A stretch of 64,000 nucleotides of DNA from contig CALMZP010000084.1 of NCBI GenBank assembly GCA_937870635.1, forward strand, positions 1 to 64,000. The letters are read 5' to 3'. The notes under the pieces are model-generated. The model was not told the origin of the DNA and made no database searches. It saw only the letters and a list, made by a program, of their open reading frames with translations. The position numbers and the translations under genes are program-made. This document shows, piece by piece, positions 30,302 through 38,143 of this stretch; the first letter of the stretch is position 1, and each line of letters begins with the position of its first letter. This DNA is from an uncultured Acidobacteriota bacterium. Its GTDB lineage: Bacteria > Acidobacteriota > Thermoanaerobaculia > Gp7-AA8.

Positions 30302-31151
30302 GCGCCTTCTGAGCAGCCGCAACCTCGTCTCGGCAGAAGTAGGCAAAGGGGCACTCTTGGAACTGGATCGTCCGCGTGGACGTGCAATCCGGGGCGGGGA
30401 TTTCCTCATTTGTCACGTGCCTCCTTAGTTCGTGCATCCGGCGCTTCACCTTCGAGCGATGCTGCCGGACGACTAGCTGATCCTCATGGAGCGCGAGCGG
30501 AGAGCCGGACTGTGAAGGCCCGCCCTTGTTTTCACCGACGAGAAGGCACGTCCTGATCTCGACGCCGAGTACCTCGCCCATGAACGACTCGAACGCACAA
30601 GCCTTGTTGACAATCTCGGCGTACCCCACGATCTGCACCTTGTAGCCGATCTTCGTCCCCCACTTCTCATGCTCCTGAAAACTCCTGACGTTCATCCCCT
30701 TGAAGTCAACGATGTAAAGCTCGCCGCCGATCTCCACGATGGCGTCGATGGTGCCAGCGAAGTCGCCATTGGGATGAAAAACCCTGATCTCGCAGCCATG
30801 CAAGATCAGAAGTCCAGCACGGTGCGCCTTCCAAAGTGCGAACTGCCACTTGTAATGCCTGAAATCCCCATCGAGGAAGTAGCCATTGGTTCGAGGGGAC
30901 TTCGCCCGCCGCTTCTCCTGCCCAATGACAGCGAAGTACGCCTGCCGCGTACAGGACGAGAGCATCGACGGACTGAAAACCCCCTTCTCGCGCTCACGTG
31001 CCCGCGCGATCATGAGGTTCATCATGAACTCACGATCCTCGTCGTCATCGACTGACAACGGATTCTCTAGCACGTCCTCCAAGATCGGGACGAGAATGCC
31101 CCGCGCTCGACGGCGCTCGATGATCCTACGCTCAGTCGCCGTCCGCGCCAC
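30198..31151 (-). CDS. Cas4/RecB-like PD-(D/E)XK nuclease with Fe-S cysteines
   Basis: 317 residues. FSPSMLSSCTRQAYFAVIG (Cys67), AGTIDAIVEIGGELYIVDFKG (Asp136, then Asp149-Phe-Lys151) and the C-terminal trio PDCTSTRT, ECPFAYFC (Cys256, 267, 273) give the PD-(D/E)XK core with four cysteines for an iron-sulphur cluster, as in Cas4, AddB and phage RecB-type exonucleases. Probably a DNA end-processing exonuclease serving recombination with the UvsX-like protein. Basic low-complexity tail (ALPGEKRKRG). Confidence 0.8.
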   Translation of the reverse strand: MARTATERRIIERRRARGILVPILEDVLENPLSVDDDEDREFMMNLMIARAREREKGVFSPSMLSSCTRQAYFAVIGQEKRRAKSPRTNGYFLDGDFRHYKWQFALWKAHRAGLLILHGCEIRVFHPNGDFAGTIDAIVEIGGELYIVDFKGMNVRSFQEHEKWGTKIGYKVQIVGYAEIVNKACAFESFMGEVLGVEIRTCLLVGENKGGPSQSGSPLALHEDQLVVRQHRSKVKRRMHELRRHVTNEEIPAPDCTSTRTIQFQECPFAYFCRDEVAAAQKAREKATPERRVATPSRGGDRRVGPSALPGEKRKRG

Positions 31152-31320
31152 TTTTCACCACCCGGTAAAACGGAGTGCCGCACCGATGGCATTCTCCGAC
31201 CATCCATCGCGCCGGAATCGGCGGATTTGCAGTCGGGTGGGCAGGGACGAAGATCGCATCGTTTTCAGTATGCTCCTCCTGACACTGAGGGCACGTCAAA
31301 ATCTGCGGCTCATTTGCCAC
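31132..31320 (-). CDS. Small zinc-ribbon protein
   Basis: 62 residues from a GTG at 31318-31320. ILTCPQCQEEHTENDAIFVP and GECHRCGTPFYR give two CxxC knuckles of a zinc ribbon. Overlaps both neighbours. Function unknown. Confidence 0.55.
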   Translation of the reverse strand: MANEPQILTCPQCQEEHTENDAIFVPAHPTANPPIPARWMVGECHRCGTPFYRVVKSGADGD

Positions 31321-31732
31321 GGGACAGTCTCTCGATCTCCACCCTTGCTTTTTCAAGTTCACCTTCGAGCAAGCCGATCCGCTCCTGCTGCGCCTCATGA
31401 TCCTCTAGCCGAGTGACAAAAAGGTTGAGTGGGTCAGAACCCTCGAACGTGATCACCATTGCGGGGAGTTGCCCCGGCGGCGTGCTGAAGGCATCCTTTG
31501 TCAGCTTCTTGAACTCGACCTTCGAGATCGTGTAGCTCGCACTCTCGGTCGTCCTGGCCTCGACCAAGTGACCATTGAGAGTGACATCGCGCTTGGCGAA
31601 CCAATGGCGTCCAGAGTTGAGTTGCTTCCGACCCCCTGGCATAGCCGCCAGCTTTGTCTCCTGCCGCTTGCTCCGTTGATTCGCGCGGGCCTTCACCCAC
31701 GGCGTCTCAGGGATGTCAGGCTCAGTCCCCAT
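31310..31732 (-). CDS. Putative PD-(D/E)XK resolvase-like nuclease, altered motif
   Basis: 140 residues from ATG at 31730-31732 behind AAGGAGATCA. HWFAKRDVTLNGHLVEARTT and ESASYTISKVEFKKLTKDAF have the layout of small archaeal-Hjc-like phage nucleases (SGxxxxKxD ... vEcK-T ... S-i). The usual E-x-K appears as E-A-R here. A C-terminal coiled coil (EAQQERIGLLEGELEKARVE) follows. Could be active with Arg, or a binding protein. Confidence 0.5.
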   Translation of the reverse strand: MGTEPDIPETPWVKARANQRSKRQETKLAAMPGGRKQLNSGRHWFAKRDVTLNGHLVEARTTESASYTISKVEFKKLTKDAFSTPPGQLPAMVITFEGSDPLNLFVTRLEDHEAQQERIGLLEGELEKARVEIERLSRGK

Positions 31733-32033
31733 TGATCTCCTTGACAAGCGCCAAGGCACGGCGCGCTCGAAGCCGCAGCGGGTGATCGTGGGGGTACTGG
31801 ATCATGTCACGCTCATTCCGCGTCAACTCCTCGATGATCAACTGCATGTCACCCGCAGGTACGTCCTCCCACCGTGCCGATGACAATGTCGCCCGCCAGT
31901 CCTTGCAAAGCTCCTCTAGCTGCTCGACCCCCGGCTGCATCCGCGTCGGCAGCGAATTGTCCCGCGCGATGATCGCGGCACCGGCCAGCCACGGGTACCA
32001 CTTCTTGTCAAACTGTTCGATTGTCATGCTCAT
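31722..32033 (-). CDS. Unknown protein
   Basis: 103 residues from ATG at 32031-32033, overlapping the upstream stop (ATGA). IEQFDKKWYPWLAGAAIIAR near the start, then helices. The wide amphipathic helix is not clearly membrane-spanning. Family unknown. Confidence 0.5.
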   Translation of the reverse strand: MSMTIEQFDKKWYPWLAGAAIIARDNSLPTRMQPGVEQLEELCKDWRATLSSARWEDVPAGDMQLIIEELTRNERDMIQYPHDHPLRLRARRALALVKEINGD

Positions 32034-32257
32034 GAGGACGCGGCCTTTCGTGCGATCTTCTTTCGCTTCTGCCACTTGACAATCGAGCGAGCGCCGACGA
32101 ACCGATGGGCGCAGCATTCGCCCACGTCAGCGTGCGCCGTGTAGTCCCCGTGCGTCTTGCGCGTCTCCCCGTCTTTCACCGGGGCAATGAACAGCTTGGC
32201 AACGACGCGCTCGCACGCCTGCTGGCAGATGTCACAGGTGACGTTATTCCTCGCCAT
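32030..32257 (-). CDS. Small Cys-rich (zinc) protein
   Basis: 75 residues from ATG inside the end of the recombinase gene (GATGG). VTCDICQQACERVVAKLF and HADVGECCAHRF give two Cys pairs; basic C-terminus. Possibly a nucleic-acid-binding helper of recombination. Confidence 0.5.
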   Translation of the reverse strand: MARNNVTCDICQQACERVVAKLFIAPVKDGETRKTHGDYTAHADVGECCAHRFVGARSIVKWQKRKKIARKAASS

Positions 32258-33344
32258 CGTCGGCCTCCACGTCCTCGTCCTCGGGTGGAACCCCGATTGC
32301 CTTCGAGTTTTCAGCGATAGCCCATTCCAACTCCTCGCGCATCTCCGTGTTGTCACGAAGCAGCTTGCGGAAGTTGGCTTCGGTACCGCCCCACTCCTGC
32401 CCGTCCGAGTCCTCGTACACGTACCGCGTCGGCTTCCCGGTTGCGGTGATCAGTCCGTCCAGCACGCCCAGGTGGATGATCTCGTACTCGCGGTCGATCC
32501 GGCTGCGCTCGTAGTCGAACAGGAACATCGCTTCGATTTCAGGCCGCGCCGTCTTTTGCTTCTCCGCACGGACAGCCACCCAATGCCCGACCGGCGTATC
32601 GGCCTCCACGATCTTGCCCTTTTTCACCGTCTTGCGCTTCTTCTTGTTTCGGTCGAGCCGCTTGAACTCGATCCGCACCGATGCGTAATGCTTCAGCGCG
32701 CGGCCCCCCGGCGTCGTAGTGCCGCCGTATCCCCCAACTTTGTCAATCAGTTGGTTCGTCCAAAGGATCAGTGTGTGATCGTTCTGCGATGTCACCCTGC
32801 GCAGCATCCGTGACATCATCCTCGCACGGCCAGCCGTCCGGTCATCGCCTTCCTCGACATCCTTGGCAAGCTCCTCCTGCGGAAGCAGCGCCGCAACCGA
32901 GTCCACAAGCACTACGTCGGCTGCCGGGTTTTCATCATCGTGCTGAACGAGAAGCATGAGCAGCTTGATGAACTCCTCGGCCGTCTTGGGCCTGCGGATC
33001 AGAAGGTTGTCAAGGTCGCCACCGAGGAACTGGAAATACGCCTCATCGAAAGACCCCTCGGGGTCGATGACAACGCAAACCTCTCCTCGGCTCTGCGCGA
33101 GCGCGAGTGTTCTATACGCGACCGTTGACTTGCAGCCGTGGTAGTCGCCGTATAGCTCGATATGACGGCCTCGGGGAAAGCCGCCCGCCGTTACACGATC
33201 GATGACAAGTGAGCCTGACGGAATCCGCTCGATCTTCCATCGCGGATCGGAGGCGAGGGTCAGTAGCTCGCTGCCCATCTGAGCATTGACCCTCGCCATC
33301 ACCGCCGATGCGGAGCCGCCTTTCCGAGAGCGCGACTTTTTCAC
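32244..33344 (-). CDS. RecA/UvsX-like recombinase
   Basis: 366 residues. IPSGSLVIDRVTAGGFPRGR and IELYGDYHGCKSTVAYRTLA contain the P-loop at 66-74; DVVLVDSVAALLPQEELAKD (about 142-161) is Walker B with the following loop; later TNQLIDKVGGYGGTTTPGGRA matches RecA loop L2. The P-loop Gly before Lys is replaced by Cys71, as T4 UvsX also deviates at this site. C-terminus acidic (EDEDVEADDGEE), a known RecA regulatory feature. Catalyses strand exchange in phage recombination and replication. Confidence 0.85.
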   Translation of the reverse strand: MKKSRSRKGGSASAVMARVNAQMGSELLTLASDPRWKIERIPSGSLVIDRVTAGGFPRGRHIELYGDYHGCKSTVAYRTLALAQSRGEVCVVIDPEGSFDEAYFQFLGGDLDNLLIRRPKTAEEFIKLLMLLVQHDDENPAADVVLVDSVAALLPQEELAKDVEEGDDRTAGRARMMSRMLRRVTSQNDHTLILWTNQLIDKVGGYGGTTTPGGRALKHYASVRIEFKRLDRNKKKRKTVKKGKIVEADTPVGHWVAVRAEKQKTARPEIEAMFLFDYERSRIDREYEIIHLGVLDGLITATGKPTRYVYEDSDGQEWGGTEANFRKLLRDNTEMREELEWAIAENSKAIGVPPEDEDVEADDGEE

Positions 33345-33688
33345 GTCCGACCCGTCCTCGCCTTCTCGCGCCGCAGGTAGCGAACGCGCTTTGCCTGATT
33401 CTTCCGGCCCTTGCCTCTGACAACCAGCTTCCGCTTGTGACGGCGCTCGGCCTTGACCTTCGCCATCGGGCGCTTTGTCACTCCACGCTTCGGAGCAAAG
33501 TTGCGCTTGGCGGTCGTCCGCTCGCGGGCAAGCTGGCGAAGAACCTGGGCCTTCAGGTTTTCAAGCGCGTTCGCGTCCTCCCGATCCCTGTCGGCCTGCT
33601 GGCGCTTTCGTAGCGCATCGAGGGTGAACCGATCTCCGAGTCCACGCAGGCCACTGAGCGGCCCCCTGCGGCCCTGAGAACCCTTCAC
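33341..33688 (-). CDS. Highly basic protein of unknown function
   Basis: 115 residues from GTG at 33686-33688 (GGAGGACTAGG). Very Arg/Lys-rich throughout (AKVKAERRHKRKLVVRGKGR, NQAKRVRYLRREKAR). Translated just upstream of the recombinase and overlapping it by ATGA. A DNA- or RNA-binding protein is likely; family unknown. Confidence 0.5.
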   Translation of the reverse strand: MKGSQGRRGPLSGLRGLGDRFTLDALRKRQQADRDREDANALENLKAQVLRQLARERTTAKRNFAPKRGVTKRPMAKVKAERRHKRKLVVRGKGRKNQAKRVRYLRREKARTGRT

Positions 33689-33689
33689 C

Positions 33690-34181
33690 CTAGTCCTCCA
33701 CCGTCTCGGCGTCGGCGGCGTCTCCTGCGGCCTCCTGCGCGAGCGCATCGGCCTCTGCAAGCTGCGGGTCAGGCTGCTCACGGTCGGCGGCTGCGGCCTC
33801 GTCCGGGCCGTCCACGGCGCGCTCGCCGGGTGCAGACGGTTCGTCCACCGGCAGACCGGCCTCGGCCCGCTCGATGTTCGAGGACTGCGGCATGACAAGC
33901 CCGTGGTGCATGGACGGGTCATCGATGCCGTACTGCGTCGGGTTGAGGTTGATCTGCGTGCCCTTCGGGTTGTCATCGGTACCCACGTACAGCGTCGTCC
34001 AGTCGCGGCCGAGCGTCGCCACGGAAAGCTTCATGCCAACGATCACTTCATCGGGCATGGGGTACTCGGGATCGAGATTGACAATGCGCGGCCCGCCTTC
34101 GAGAACGAGCGCCCACCCATCGCCTTCCGGCTCGATGGCCTCGATCTCGCGGCCGTAGTAGAACGTGAGGTTTGGTTCCAT
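33690..34181 (-). CDS. Unknown acidic protein
   Basis: 163 residues from ATG at 34179-34181 behind AAGGAGGAAGTGAAA. N-terminal part beta-rich (FYYGREIEAIEPEGDGWALV, VIVGMKLSVATLGRDWTTLY); the last 60 residues are Ala/Glu/Asp-rich and probably disordered. Lies between polymerase and recombinase genes. Family unknown. Confidence 0.5.
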   Translation of the reverse strand: MEPNLTFYYGREIEAIEPEGDGWALVLEGGPRIVNLDPEYPMPDEVIVGMKLSVATLGRDWTTLYVGTDDNPKGTQINLNPTQYGIDDPSMHHGLVMPQSSNIERAEAGLPVDEPSAPGERAVDGPDEAAAADREQPDPQLAEADALAQEAAGDAADAETVED

Positions 34182-34183
34182 TT

Positions 34184-37100
34184 TCACTTCCTCCTTGCCT
34201 GTCGCTTACGCTTGTGTAGAACCGTGAACGCGGCAACCAGCTTGTCATCCTCCGCGCCAAACACCTGCGGATCGCCCTCGTAACAGCCAGTGACATCGTA
34301 GAAGCGGAAGCCCATCGGCCCGTCCGTGTCGAACGGTTTACGGATGCTCCCCTCCATGCAGATGACATTCCCCCGGTGCTTCCGAGCGATGAACTTCAGG
34401 TACTCCGCTTCCTCCTCCTTGTCCTCGTTCGCCATGATATGAAAAGCGATCCCGTTTTCATCCACGGCGAGTAGCAGGTAGGTCTTGACTCGCGCCCAAG
34501 AGGACGCCTTCAGCTTCAGTATCTCTTTTTCATCGAGATCGGGAATCCAGAACATCTTGGACACGCTGGCCCGAGCGTCTGTCAGCGTAGCCCCCGGCTC
34601 ATACCCCAGGTGCCGCCACGTACCCGAGTCATTCCGCCGCTTGCGAGTGTGTTCGGGCTTGCACCCGACCATCGCCCTCGGCTTGTCAAGCAAGAACTTC
34701 AGGAGCTTGAACTGCTCCGTGTCATCCTGAACGCCCTGGATTCCGAACGATGAAAACGCACCTACAGCCGCGAGGTTGTTGATCGTCGTCACCTTGACAG
34801 CCTGCGACGGGGTACGCGCCTTCAAGTCCTCCACCGACGAGAACGGTTGACCGGCAAGGATGGCACGCATCGCCACCGGCCCGACCCCATCGATAGCTGA
34901 CAATCCCACCCTGATCTGCTTGTCCTTCTCGCCCTTCGAGAAGCCGCCCGTAGACAGGTTGATGTCAGGCGGCAGGATGCGGTACCCATGCGCTCGGGCA
35001 TCCGCGATATAACGTCCCTTTTCAGGGTACGTGTCGAGCAGCGCCACGTAGTAGTTGTGTTCGTGATGGCATTTCAGGTGCGCCGCCTGCACCGCGAGCT
35101 TCCCGTAGCTCGTCGCATGTCCACGGTTGAAGCCGTAGCCCTGGAAGGATTCCATGTAGGTGTCCCAGGTCGCTTCGGCTTCAGCCCTGGACATCCGTTC
35201 GCTGGCTCGCTTGACAAACTTCGGCTTGATCTTGGCGAACGCTTCCTTGGCCCCACGGCCGACGCCCTTGGCGAGCTTGATCGCATCGAGGAGTTCCTGT
35301 ACCTCGTTGTGATCGAAGCCGATGGCATAGCCGAGATCGAGAATCTGCTCCTGAAAAATCGGCATCCCCATCGTCTCGCCAAGCACCTTCTCCGCGATCT
35401 CATGCGGGTAGGTGACATCCTCCTCGCCCTTCCGTCTCTTGTTGTAGACCTTGTGATACCCCGGCCTTGTCAGCGACGGACGGTAGATGGCGACAGTGGC
35501 GATGACGCCATGCACGTTTTCAGGCTCAACCTCGATGCAGCCCTGCCGGTTAGTCTTTCCCTGGATCGTGAAGATGCCCTCTGTGTCACCGGCGCGGATC
35601 ATCTCGAACGTCTCAGGGTCGTCCAGCGGGATCGACTCCAAGTCGAGCGGGTTCATTCCTGACATGGCGAGCGTCTTGGAGATGACCGTCAGCATTTTCA
35701 GTCGGAGGAAGTCGCCCTTGTTGAACCCGAACTCCAAAGCCTGCTTGTAGTCGTACTGACTGACAAGCTGGCCGGACGACGCAATCAGGTAGCGGGGCAC
35801 CCACTCACGGAGCGGGCGATCCTTCGTGCCGAACACCCACCCGCAGGCGTGCTGGCCGACGCTCTTGATGTTGTCAAACACGCCGGATGCAAGCTCGTAG
35901 ATGTCAGGGTACTCCTCCTTCAGCGCCGTCCAGATGTCCTCCTCCTCGTCTACGAGGCCCGAGTCGATCATCTGCGGGAGCAAGCCTGCGATTTCATCCT
36001 GCGCCTCCTTCGAGATGCCGAGGCTTTCCGCCACCATGCGGAACGTCGAGCGGTTCGCCAGCGTCCCGTAGTTGCACAGAAGGATCAGGTTGTCATCGCC
36101 CTCGCGCTCCGAAACGTAGTCCTTCACGTACTGCATGAAGTCCTCGTAGCGGTCGTACTGGATGTCGATGTCGATGTCAGGCAGCTTCTTTCGCTCCGGG
36201 TTCACGAACCGCTCGAATGTCAGCTTGTATTCGAGCGAGTCGATGTTGTGAATGCCCAGGCAATAACAGAGCAGCGAGTTGGCCGCTGACCCTCGGGTAT
36301 TTGTCAGGATGCCTTCGCGCCGTGCGGCTGCGATGAAATCAGACATCATGAGCAGGTAATCGAGGAAGTCGCCCATCGAACGAAGCTCATGCTCGATCCG
36401 CGCGTTCACTACCTCGTCGCCATGCTTGGCCCTAAGCCTTTTCACCCGCGTCTTTATCCGAGTGCGAACCTCGTCCAGCTTGTCGGTGTATCCCGAGTCC
36501 GGGATCGAGTACGAAAAGTTGTCAAGGGGGTCGAGCCGAATGTCGGCTTCGGCCACGATGTCGAGCAGGTTTTCACACGCGCCCGCAGCCCAAGGGGTCT
36601 TGTCCTCTAGCTCCTCCATCGACTGCATGAAGTTCCGCCAGTAGATGTAGCCCTTGACAGGATCGAGCTTTTCATTCGTTGCCTCGTCCTTGGCCCACCT
36701 GTTCAGCTTCGAGGCAAGCATGGCGATGTGCGCCTTGCGCTGTTCCCGATCCTGATAGTGCGAGTCGTTTGTCAGTACGAGAGGCGTGCCGGTGATCTCG
36801 GCCACAAGCGCGAGGCTTTTCATGACAGCCCGCTCATGCGTGACCATCTCCTCCCACCGCGCGTACTCACGGCCGAACAGGCGCTCGTCGTAATGGTTCT
36901 GAATCTCGATGTAGAAGTGCGGCCACACCGTTTTCATTGCCTCGACGTAGGCGATGGCCGCTTGCGCGCCGTTGCCGTTCATCGAGTGAACGGTCTGACA
37001 AAGCTCGCCGCCCATGCAGCCCGACAATACGACGTTGTGATGCAGCGGGTAGGGTGCATGGTCGATCATCGCTTCGACCGAGATGCGAGGCTTGTGGTAG

Positions 37101-37552
37101 AAGTTTTCACGCTGCATCGCAAAGCTCGTCCACGCAACGAGGTTGTGATACCCCTCGCGTGACAACGCCAGCACCGTCAAGTGGTGCGATGCGCTGCGAT
37201 ACTCCTTGTCCTGAAGGCCCAGGATTTCATCGGGCACCACGTACATCTCGCATCCGATGATCGGCTTCACCTTTTTGTCACGGCAAGCCTGGTAGAAGGC
37301 GGGCGCGCTGCCCATCCAACCATGTTCGGTCAGACAGGCAGCGCCCCACCCTAGCTCGACGGCGCGCTCGACAACGCTCTTGGGACTCCCGAACCCGTCC
37401 AGCACCGAGAACGTGGAGTGACAATGTAGGTCAGGGGCGTTTCGACGTGCCGTCTTTCGCATCGCTACTCCTTGGAGGCCAGGTCGGGGATTTTCACAGC
37501 GTTGCTTGTACCGAGCGTCCTCCTTCAGCGCGAATCCGAAGCTGTAGCTCAT
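34184..37552 (-). CDS. dnaE: DNA polymerase III alpha subunit (DnaE-like, PHP domain)
   Basis: 1122 residues. PHP domain: DLHCHSTFSVLDG (41-53) and CLTEHGWMGS (about 74-83) with IIGCEMYVV. Polymerase core: NTRGSAANSLLCYCLGI and LPDIDIDIQYDRYEDFMQY give the catalytic Asp triad region; later VEVEPENVHGVIA, GYGFNRGHATSYGKLAVQAA and the helix-hairpin-helix IDGVGPVAMRAIL are in normal order. Two starts look usable: the ATG at 37550-37552 (AAGGAGGACTGACA) and an in-frame ATG at 37460-37462 (AAGGAGTAGCG), so a form about 30 residues shorter may also be made. Replicative polymerase. Confidence 0.92.
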   Translation of the reverse strand: MSYSFGFALKEDARYKQRCENPRPGLQGVAMRKTARRNAPDLHCHSTFSVLDGFGSPKSVVERAVELGWGAACLTEHGWMGSAPAFYQACRDKKVKPIIGCEMYVVPDEILGLQDKEYRSASHHLTVLALSREGYHNLVAWTSFAMQRENFYHKPRISVEAMIDHAPYPLHHNVVLSGCMGGELCQTVHSMNGNGAQAAIAYVEAMKTVWPHFYIEIQNHYDERLFGREYARWEEMVTHERAVMKSLALVAEITGTPLVLTNDSHYQDREQRKAHIAMLASKLNRWAKDEATNEKLDPVKGYIYWRNFMQSMEELEDKTPWAAGACENLLDIVAEADIRLDPLDNFSYSIPDSGYTDKLDEVRTRIKTRVKRLRAKHGDEVVNARIEHELRSMGDFLDYLLMMSDFIAAARREGILTNTRGSAANSLLCYCLGIHNIDSLEYKLTFERFVNPERKKLPDIDIDIQYDRYEDFMQYVKDYVSEREGDDNLILLCNYGTLANRSTFRMVAESLGISKEAQDEIAGLLPQMIDSGLVDEEEDIWTALKEEYPDIYELASGVFDNIKSVGQHACGWVFGTKDRPLREWVPRYLIASSGQLVSQYDYKQALEFGFNKGDFLRLKMLTVISKTLAMSGMNPLDLESIPLDDPETFEMIRAGDTEGIFTIQGKTNRQGCIEVEPENVHGVIATVAIYRPSLTRPGYHKVYNKRRKGEEDVTYPHEIAEKVLGETMGMPIFQEQILDLGYAIGFDHNEVQELLDAIKLAKGVGRGAKEAFAKIKPKFVKRASERMSRAEAEATWDTYMESFQGYGFNRGHATSYGKLAVQAAHLKCHHEHNYYVALLDTYPEKGRYIADARAHGYRILPPDINLSTGGFSKGEKDKQIRVGLSAIDGVGPVAMRAILAGQPFSSVEDLKARTPSQAVKVTTINNLAAVGAFSSFGIQGVQDDTEQFKLLKFLLDKPRAMVGCKPEHTRKRRNDSGTWRHLGYEPGATLTDARASVSKMFWIPDLDEKEILKLKASSWARVKTYLLLAVDENGIAFHIMANEDKEEEAEYLKFIARKHRGNVICMEGSIRKPFDTDGPMGFRFYDVTGCYEGDPQVFGAEDDKLVAAFTVLHKRKRQARRK

Positions 37553-37564
37553 TGTCAGTCCTCC

Positions 37565-38044
37565 TTACTTCTTCTTCTTGGCAGACGACTTCTTGCCCGA
37601 CGACTTGCCCTGCGACTTCACGCGAGCGGCCTTCTGCTCCTCGGCCTCGCGTGCTGCGGCCCGCTCTGCGGCCTTCTTCTGCCGCTCCTTGGCCTCCTTG
37701 ACAAGCCGCTTGCCCACCGGCGAGTCGAGATCGGGGAGCGCGTCCTTCACGGACGTTCCCACCGTGGCCTTCACGCGGAGCTTGGCAGGCTGCGGATCGG
37801 CCCACTTCTCCTCGCCGGGATTGTCACGATCCGGCACCTTGCGCTTCGGCTTCGCGGGCACGCCGCTCGGGTTGATCGTCACGATCTTGAAAAGGGGAAC
37901 CTTCAGCCCCTCCTCGATGACCTCCTCGACCACGGCACGCAGCGAAGCAACGAAGTCCTGAGCGTTCTTCTTCGGAATGCGAAGCTCGTCCTCCATCGTT
38001 TCGAGCGTGCGGTCAAGAAGCTGGCTCTGTGTAATGCTTGCCAT
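37565..38044 (-). CDS. HU/IHF-like histone protein with Lys-rich tail
   Basis: 159 residues from ATG at 38042-38044. The first 105 residues fold as HU: QLLDRTLETMEDELRIPKKN, DFVASLRAVVEEVIEEGLKV (helix 2), then VPLFKIVTINPSGVPAKPKR, DRDNPGEEKWADPQPAKLRV and ATVGTSVKDAL. The arm carries KPKRKVPDRDNPG, the place where HU has its Arg-Asn-Pro tip. A C-terminal tail (AAERAAAREAEEQKAARVKS ... GKKSSAKKKK) resembles the tails of mycobacterial HupB. Packs or bends phage DNA. Confidence 0.75.
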   Translation of the reverse strand: MASITQSQLLDRTLETMEDELRIPKKNAQDFVASLRAVVEEVIEEGLKVPLFKIVTINPSGVPAKPKRKVPDRDNPGEEKWADPQPAKLRVKATVGTSVKDALPDLDSPVGKRLVKEAKERQKKAAERAAAREAEEQKAARVKSQGKSSGKKSSAKKKK

Positions 38045-38075
38045 ATTTTTCACCCGCCCTTTCAGTCGCGGTTGA

Positions 38076-38123
38076 GTGGGTGATCTGCGGGCAACGAGTG
38101 AACCCGAAGCCCGCAGAACCCAC
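38076..38123. repeat. Long inverted repeat upstream of the HU-like gene
   Basis: GTGGGTgatCTGCGGGC (38076-38092) pairs with GCCCGCAGaACCCAC (38109-38123), loop 16 bases, in the short gap between the SSB-like gene and the HU-like gene. Without T-run on the minus strand, so an mRNA stability or control hairpin rather than a clear terminator. Confidence 0.5.
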
Positions 38124-38143
38124 AGGGAGGTAGCCTTTTCAGG

